Shown here one piece after another: positions 5,205-9,216 of a DNA stretch of 9,216 bases. The notes below the pieces were generated by a model. That model made no database searches. It saw only the letters and a program-made list of their open reading frames with translations, and was not told the DNA's origin. Position 1 is the stretch's first letter, and the number at the start of each line of letters is the position of its first letter. The stretch is from NCBI GenBank assembly GCA_029265085.1, contig JAJUJY010000162.1, forward strand, positions 1-9,216, read 5' to 3'. A program made the translations under genes and the position numbers. The stretch comes from Chloroflexota bacterium. GTDB lineage: Bacteria > Chloroflexota > Anaerolineae > Anaerolineales > Anaerolineaceae.

Positions 5205-7848
5205 CGAAAGCCTCTTCCATGTCCGGCCGGAATACCGGTAATGTAAATGTAACAGTCACACCACAATCCGGATTATTAGCCATCCAGATTTTCCCACCTT
5301 GTGCTTCAATCAATCCCCGGCAAATAGAAAGCCCCAAACCAGAGCCAGGCACTTTACTTTGCCCCTCGCTCCGATAGAATTTTTCAAACACCCTCTCTAG
5401 CTCCTCAGCAGGCACGCCGCTGCCCTGGTCTTTCACGCTGATTTCAACCCATCGATTTTCCAGCACCCAGGCTGAAATTTGGAGCGGGCTATTGTCCGGT
5501 GAATATTTACAGGCATTTTCCAGCACATTCACCATCACTTGCCCGGTCAGCACCGGGTCGATCCATAAAACAGGCAGGTCTGCGGAAATATTAACACCGA
5601 CTTTGCGGCTTCCAAGTTGAGCAGCCATCTGGCCAAGAACTGCCCCTACCACGTCTTGAAAGTCACATATTTGTTGGTTCAGCTTTACAGCACCGGCTTC
5701 CAGGCGAGTCATATTCAGAAGGTTTTCGACCAGCCGGTTCAGGATATTAGCCTGGTTGATCGCTGAATCAATCAAATCTAACCGCGTGCGCGGGTCAAAA
5801 TGATTATTTTCATCCACGGCTTTTTCGGATACGCCCAAACTGGTCAGTACCCCCTTAATAATGGAAAGCGGAGTGCGCAACTGGTGAGAAATAGAGTTCA
5901 AGAGCGCTGTTGGTAAGCGCTCCGTGGACCTTAATTTCTCAGCCTGCAAAGCCTCCTCCGCAAATTTAGCACGCTCGATCGCCAATGCTGAGAAGTTGAC
6001 AAATCCATTTAATAATTGCCGCTGTCCGGCTGTAAGCAATTCCTTGGGGTCTAAAGGCTTAATACCCAAAATACCCACGACCCCTTTGGCAGTCTTGAGC
6101 GGCACATAGAATGCAGATGCCCCCGACATTGTTTCAGTACCCCGGCCTGCCTGTTGGCCGTTTTGGAAAGACCAATTGGCAACTTCGTATTCCTCATCGA
6201 GCATCTTATATTCCAGGGTCGCTGAAACGGGGGTTAATCCTCCCTTTTCTGGCAGCAAAATCACTGTCTCGCGATCAAATAGTTCGTGAATATTTCTAAC
6301 CACAATCGCTAAAACTTGATCCAGAGGAATTGCACCGGCAAGTTCCTGGCTGAACTGGTTCAACAGACGCGCCTCGCCTTCTCTGCGGCGCATTACGTCC
6401 ACCTGGTTGCGCACCAACGCTGCCGAATTACTGATAATTAGCCCAACCAACAACAAGCCCCCAAAGGTAATGATGTACTGTGTGTCACTGACCACCAGGC
6501 TGATCTTAGGATCGACCAGAAAAAAGTCAAAGGCCAGGGCACTGGTTAAAGAAGATAACATCGCCGGGCCGCGCCCCCATAAAACCGCAATCACCACCAC
6601 CGCGGCCAGGTAGATCATGACCAGGTTAGCCGGAGCAATATAGGGCGATAATACCAGGCAAATAATTGTCCCAAGCGCCACCAATGCCTGGCTGCCCAGG
6701 TAACGGAAGAGGGGGCGTAATGGAAGCCAGCTCTCCAGTTTAACGCGGCGAGGCAGTTCCTCATGCTCGCTCACCACATACACATTCATCGAGCCGCTTT
6801 TACGGATGATTTCATCAATCACTGAACCGTAAATAAATTCTTTCCAACGGGGCCTTAAAGGTTTCCCGGCAACAATCTTGGTGATATTGTGCTGCCTGGA
6901 GAAATTTATAATCTCATCCGCAGCCGACCTGCCTGAAACGCGATATACCCTCGCACCCAGCTTTTCTGCCAGCCACAAATTTTGGCGGATTCGTTCACGA
7001 TTTTCTTCCGGCATGCGTAAATGCCCCGGTGTTTCCACAAATAAGACAAACCAATCCGCATGCAGATCGTCCGCAAGCTTGCGTCCTGCCCGAATCAAGC
7101 GCTCGCCCAATGGATGCGCGCTTAAACTGACCAGGATGCGGTCAGCTGCAGGCCACGGCCCCGGAATCGCCCGGTCAAACATATAAGAACGCATCTGCGT
7201 ATCCACCCGCACAGCAGCCCGGCGTAAAGCCATCTCTCGTAATGCTGTCAGGTTCCCTTTTCGGTAAAACTGTTTGCTGAATTGAGCCGGTTGCCCGGAA
7301 AGGATGATTTTTTCGTTTGCCAGCCGTTGTAAAAGTTCATCCACCGGCAGATCAACTAATTTGATATCATGCGCCTCATCCAGAATGCGGTCTGGAACCG
7401 TTTCGCGCACATGCACAGCGGTGATCTGCTCCACAATATCCGTCAGGCTTTCAATTTCCGAGATATTTAACGTTGTGTATACGTCCACACCGGCCAACAG
7501 CAGTTCTTCCACATCCAGGTAACGCTTTGGGTGGCGCGCGCCGGGGGGATTATCGGCCGCAAGCGTATCTACAACCAGGATTTGCGGCTTACGCGCCAGA
7601 ATGCGCTCCATATCCAAGGCTGCTTGCCCATCCGCATTAATCACTGGCTCGATGGTTTCAAAGCCTGCCATCTGTTTGTGGGTTTCCGGAAAATCGTTCT
7701 GCCCGGCTAGTGCCAAAACAACATCCGCCGCATCCGACAACCGCTGGCGGGCAGCCTCTAACATAGCGTATGTTTTTCCTACCCCTGAGGCATACCCCAA
7801 AAAGATGGTGAGTTTTCCGCGCAGCACTGGTGAGATTGTGGTTGCCAT
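5197..7848 (-). CDS. kdpD: KdpD-type potassium sensor histidine kinase
   Basis: This is a membrane sensor kinase/phosphatase that normally responds to potassium limitation or ionic stress. Residues 10-220 form the cytosolic KdpD domain, with Walker A GYASGVGKT (18-26), the family signature ARHPKRYLDVEELLLAG (104-120) and VRETVPD (147-153). A Usp-like domain spans about 235-360 (VAGKPLRPRW at 326-335). A DUF4118 region with four membrane helices lies at about 380-480, then a GAF-like domain (about 490-630). The kinase core has His655 in SISHQLRTPL, the N box NVLENACKYSP (774-784), DQGSGVP (807-813) and GSGLGL (835-840). 883 residues is near E. coli KdpD (894). Unusual: the segment usually reading DELAH(T/S)N is DTLAADN here (94-100), losing the Walker B Glu. 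The start at 7848 has a weak AGG (7855-7853), but its N-terminus aligns with E. coli KdpD's ATPase start. It overlaps kdpE and follows the transporter gene by 287 bases. Confidence 0.95.
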   Translation of the reverse strand: MATTISPVLRGKLTIFLGYASGVGKTYAMLEAARQRLSDAADVVLALAGQNDFPETHKQMAGFETIEPVINADGQAALDMERILARKPQILVVDTLAADNPPGARHPKRYLDVEELLLAGVDVYTTLNISEIESLTDIVEQITAVHVRETVPDRILDEAHDIKLVDLPVDELLQRLANEKIILSGQPAQFSKQFYRKGNLTALREMALRRAAVRVDTQMRSYMFDRAIPGPWPAADRILVSLSAHPLGERLIRAGRKLADDLHADWFVLFVETPGHLRMPEENRERIRQNLWLAEKLGARVYRVSGRSAADEIINFSRQHNITKIVAGKPLRPRWKEFIYGSVIDEIIRKSGSMNVYVVSEHEELPRRVKLESWLPLRPLFRYLGSQALVALGTIICLVLSPYIAPANLVMIYLAAVVVIAVLWGRGPAMLSSLTSALAFDFFLVDPKISLVVSDTQYIITFGGLLLVGLIISNSAALVRNQVDVMRRREGEARLLNQFSQELAGAIPLDQVLAIVVRNIHELFDRETVILLPEKGGLTPVSATLEYKMLDEEYEVANWSFQNGQQAGRGTETMSGASAFYVPLKTAKGVVGILGIKPLDPKELLTAGQRQLLNGFVNFSALAIERAKFAEEALQAEKLRSTERLPTALLNSISHQLRTPLSIIKGVLTSLGVSEKAVDENNHFDPRTRLDLIDSAINQANILNRLVENLLNMTRLEAGAVKLNQQICDFQDVVGAVLGQMAAQLGSRKVGVNISADLPVLWIDPVLTGQVMVNVLENACKYSPDNSPLQISAWVLENRWVEISVKDQGSGVPAEELERVFEKFYRSEGQSKVPGSGLGLSICRGLIEAQGGKIWMANNPDCGVTVTFTLPVFRPDMEEAFDA

Positions 7849-7863
7849 AATACCTGCCTGAAG

Positions 7864-7869
7864 ATTATA
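7864..7869 (-). promoter_or_regulatory. Possible -10 element for kdpDE
   Basis: A perfect TATAAT on the minus strand (7869-7864) lies 15 bases upstream of the kdpD ATG. At 17 bases further upstream there is only CTTTTT, so no convincing -35 box exists, and transcription would start less than 10 bases before the ATG, leaving no room for the weak AGG. It might be an activator-dependent promoter, as expected for a regulated kdpDE, or a chance AT-rich match. Confidence 0.25.
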
Positions 7870-7929
7870 ATGCCCGCTTGATCGTTAAAAAGCATACCAC
7901 AAAACGCAAAACAGAATTAATCAGCGGTG

Positions 7930-8078
7930 CAATACCTTCGCCAAATTTCTAGCGAATAATCTGATATCGCAAAACCGTCACAGGTAGGGGCGAGGCAAAA
8001 ACACGCGCACCAGATATAAGGGTCTTTTTTGCCTCGCCCTTACAAGACATGGCATTTCTAAAAATGGCGAAGGTATTG
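7930..8078. repeat. 149-bp element with 14-bp terminal inverted repeats (MITE-like)
   Basis: CAATACCTTCGCCA (7930-7943) is exactly inverted at TGGCGAAGGTATTG (8065-8078). The element contains no credible gene and encloses a second, longer inverted repeat (7984-8043); a small TTCGC/GCGAA stem (7937-7941, 7952-7956) is nested at the left end. Size, terminal repeats and intergenic position resemble a miniature inverted-repeat element, but no clear target-site duplication is visible in the flanks. An alternative is a processed RNA structure in the transporter-kdpDE intercistronic region. Confidence 0.6.
7984..8043. repeat. 18-bp inverted repeat GTAGGGGCGAGGC type, inside the 149-bp element
   Basis: GTAGGGGCGAGGCAAAAA (7984-8001) is the reverse complement of TTTTTGCCTCGCCCTTAC (8026-8043) with a single mismatch, around a 24-base loop. 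Read in either direction the stem's inner side is A/T-tract and its outer side is GC-rich. GTAGGGGCGAGGC-like palindromes strike me as dispersed repeats in Chloroflexota-type genomes, but this is recollection, not something a single copy can show. RNA from either strand would fold into a very stable stem. Confidence 0.8.
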
Positions 8079-8108
8079 GGGTGTATACCAGTATTCCGTA
8101 TACACCCC
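8078..8108 (-). terminator. Hairpin after the KimA-like transporter gene
   Basis: GGGGTGTATAC (8078-8088) and GTATACACCCC (8098-8108) form a perfect 11-bp stem with a 9-base loop, 27 bases after the transporter's stop codon on the minus strand. The RNA 3' of the stem is not U-rich at once; TTTTT first appears about 13 bases later. It may be an attenuating or RNA-stabilising stem rather than a full terminator, leaving some read-through to kdpDE. Its edge touches the 149-bp element at base 8078. Confidence 0.5.
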
Positions 8109-8135
8109 TGAAGACCATTAAGTATTTATTACCAG

Positions 8136-9216
8136 CTACTTCACCTGGTACGGCACTTCGATAATCGCAATGTCCTCGTGATTCAACAATACATCTCGTA
8201 GTGTATCCGCGGTGCGCATGTGTAAGAAATTGGCCCACCACTGCTGAGGCACAAATTGCGGAACCACAATTGTAATTACTTCATCTGGTTGGCTAACCTG
8301 GCGGATTTTTTGAATATAATCCAACAATGGCTCAATAAACAACCGGTACGGAGAATCAAGCACAACCAGACGATAATCCTCACCCCAGGCAGTCCATTTT
8401 TCCATTATCCGCTCGGTTTCATTCGGGTCAATCGAGACATGCACGGCGGTTATATCATCCGAGATTGTTCGGGCAAAACGCAGCGCAGCCAATGTACCCT
8501 TATGCACGCCGCCAATCGGCATAATCACCCGTTTGCGGCCAATTCTGGGCAGCCCATGCGCATCTTCAAGCGAAAGCTGCCGGGCAACCCTTTTATAGTG
8601 ATGGTGAATCGTGAAGAAAATCGTTACCAGCAACGGGGTTAAGATCACCACAATCCAGGCCCCATCCACAAACTTGGTAATCGCAAAAACAACCATCACC
8701 ATTAAGGTGCATACCGAACCAAATCCATTGATAATCAATTTTAGTAACCAATGCCGGTCATGAACAAGAACCGAACCAGGCTCAACTTTTTCCTCGCCAG
8801 GTTTCAACTTGCCCGATTTATACCAGCGGACTGCCATACCAGCCTGAGAAAGCGTGAATGAAAGGAACACGCCAATCGCATATAACGGTATCAAGCGCGT
8901 AACACTTGCCTGGAAAAGAATAATCAAGCCGATGGATACAGCAGCCAGTGTGACAATGCCGCGCGAGAATACCAGGCGGCTGCCGCGATAGGTTAGCTGG
9001 CGTGGTAAAAAGCCATCACCGGCATGCAAAGCAGCCAGGCGCGGGAAATCCGCAAAAGCAGTATTCGCAGCCATCATCAGAATAACTGTGGTCGAGGCCA
9101 ACATTGCCAGGTATAGAAATCCACGGTTGCCGTATATTGTCCGTCCGATCTGCGAAAAGACTGTTTCGGTCTCCGAAGGCACTGCCCCCACCTGGTGAGC
9201 TAACAGGGTAACCCCC
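8136..9216 (-). CDS. KimA-like APC-superfamily transporter, 5' end outside the window (partial)
   Basis: This is the C-terminal 359 residues of a membrane permease. The reading frame runs off the window edge without a stop; an internal GTG at 9191 is not the start, because the preceding codons (GVTLLAHQ) continue the family alignment. From memory of B. subtilis KimA (YdaO), matching blocks include ETVFSQI, AANTAFADFPRLA, LIPLYAIGVFLSFTLSQAGM, FAITKF and PQFVPQQWW. About five membrane helices are visible in the first 215 residues, followed by a cytosolic Usp-like C-terminal domain starting near KRVIMPIGG. KimA is a high-affinity potassium/proton symporter, inhibited by c-di-AMP in Bacillus. 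The adjacent kdpDE makes potassium uptake the best guess. The potassium-binding residues lie in the missing N-terminal part (roughly 250-290 residues), so a related amino-acid permease of unknown substrate cannot be excluded. The stop is TAG at 8138-8136. Confidence 0.85.
   Translation of the reverse strand, partial: GVTLLAHQVGAVPSETETVFSQIGRTIYGNRGFLYLAMLASTTVILMMAANTAFADFPRLAALHAGDGFLPRQLTYRGSRLVFSRGIVTLAAVSIGLIILFQASVTRLIPLYAIGVFLSFTLSQAGMAVRWYKSGKLKPGEEKVEPGSVLVHDRHWLLKLIINGFGSVCTLMVMVVFAITKFVDGAWIVVILTPLLVTIFFTIHHHYKRVARQLSLEDAHGLPRIGRKRVIMPIGGVHKGTLAALRFARTISDDITAVHVSIDPNETERIMEKWTAWGEDYRLVVLDSPYRLFIEPLLDYIQKIRQVSQPDEVITIVVPQFVPQQWWANFLHMRTADTLRDVLLNHEDIAIIEVPYQVK

Noticed and set aside
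7978..8241. 87-codon minus-strand open frame covering the repeats
   Set aside because: It spans the palindromes and the end of the transporter gene in another frame, with no plausible ribosome-binding site or domain.
8256..8642. 128-codon plus-strand open frame
   Set aside because: It is antisense to the conserved C-terminal part of the transporter and resembles no known protein.
9189..9191. GTG as the start of the transporter gene
   Set aside because: The frame stays open to the window edge and the codons before the GTG still match the KimA-type sequence, so the true start is outside.

Overview
The window looks like a chromosomal segment from a free-living bacterium of moderate GC. The most likely source is a member of the Chloroflexota, perhaps Anaerolineae-like. 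That guess rests on the style of the HtrA lipoprotein, the KdpD architecture and a short GTAGGGGCGAGGC-type palindromic repeat; there is no rRNA or other marker to confirm it. I see no tRNA, rRNA, CRISPR array, transposase or phage gene.

Layout: bases 1-227 are a non-coding leader with a candidate promoter and a perfect 13-bp hairpin. A HtrA/DegP-family serine protease lipoprotein with two PDZ domains follows on the plus strand (228-1835). Bases 1836-1993 lie between convergent genes and carry two strong hairpins that probably stop transcription from both sides. Everything after that is on the minus strand. In transcription order, right to left: the 3' part of a KimA-like APC-superfamily (probable potassium) transporter cut by the window edge (8136-9216); a 287-base spacer packed with inverted repeats; kdpD (5197-7848); kdpE (4515-5204), overlapping kdpD by 8 bases; a membrane-anchored S41-family peptidase (2778-4346) with its own promoter; and an uncharacterised 229-residue protein (1994-2683) with its own promoter.

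How the genes may work together: KdpD and KdpE form a sensor kinase/response regulator pair classically controlling the KdpFABC potassium pump. No kdpFABC is visible here. The gene just upstream instead resembles KimA, a potassium/proton symporter, so the right half may be a potassium-homeostasis locus. The HtrA lipoprotein and the S41 peptidase are both predicted to act at the outer face of the cytoplasmic membrane, in envelope protein quality control or processing. Whether they belong functionally with the potassium genes cannot be told from the sequence.

Most of the coding content is ordinary. The less ordinary parts are the nested palindromic element between the transporter and kdpD, the KdpDE-KimA pairing, non-canonical residues in KdpD and the S41 peptidase, and the uncharacterised Cys-containing protein.
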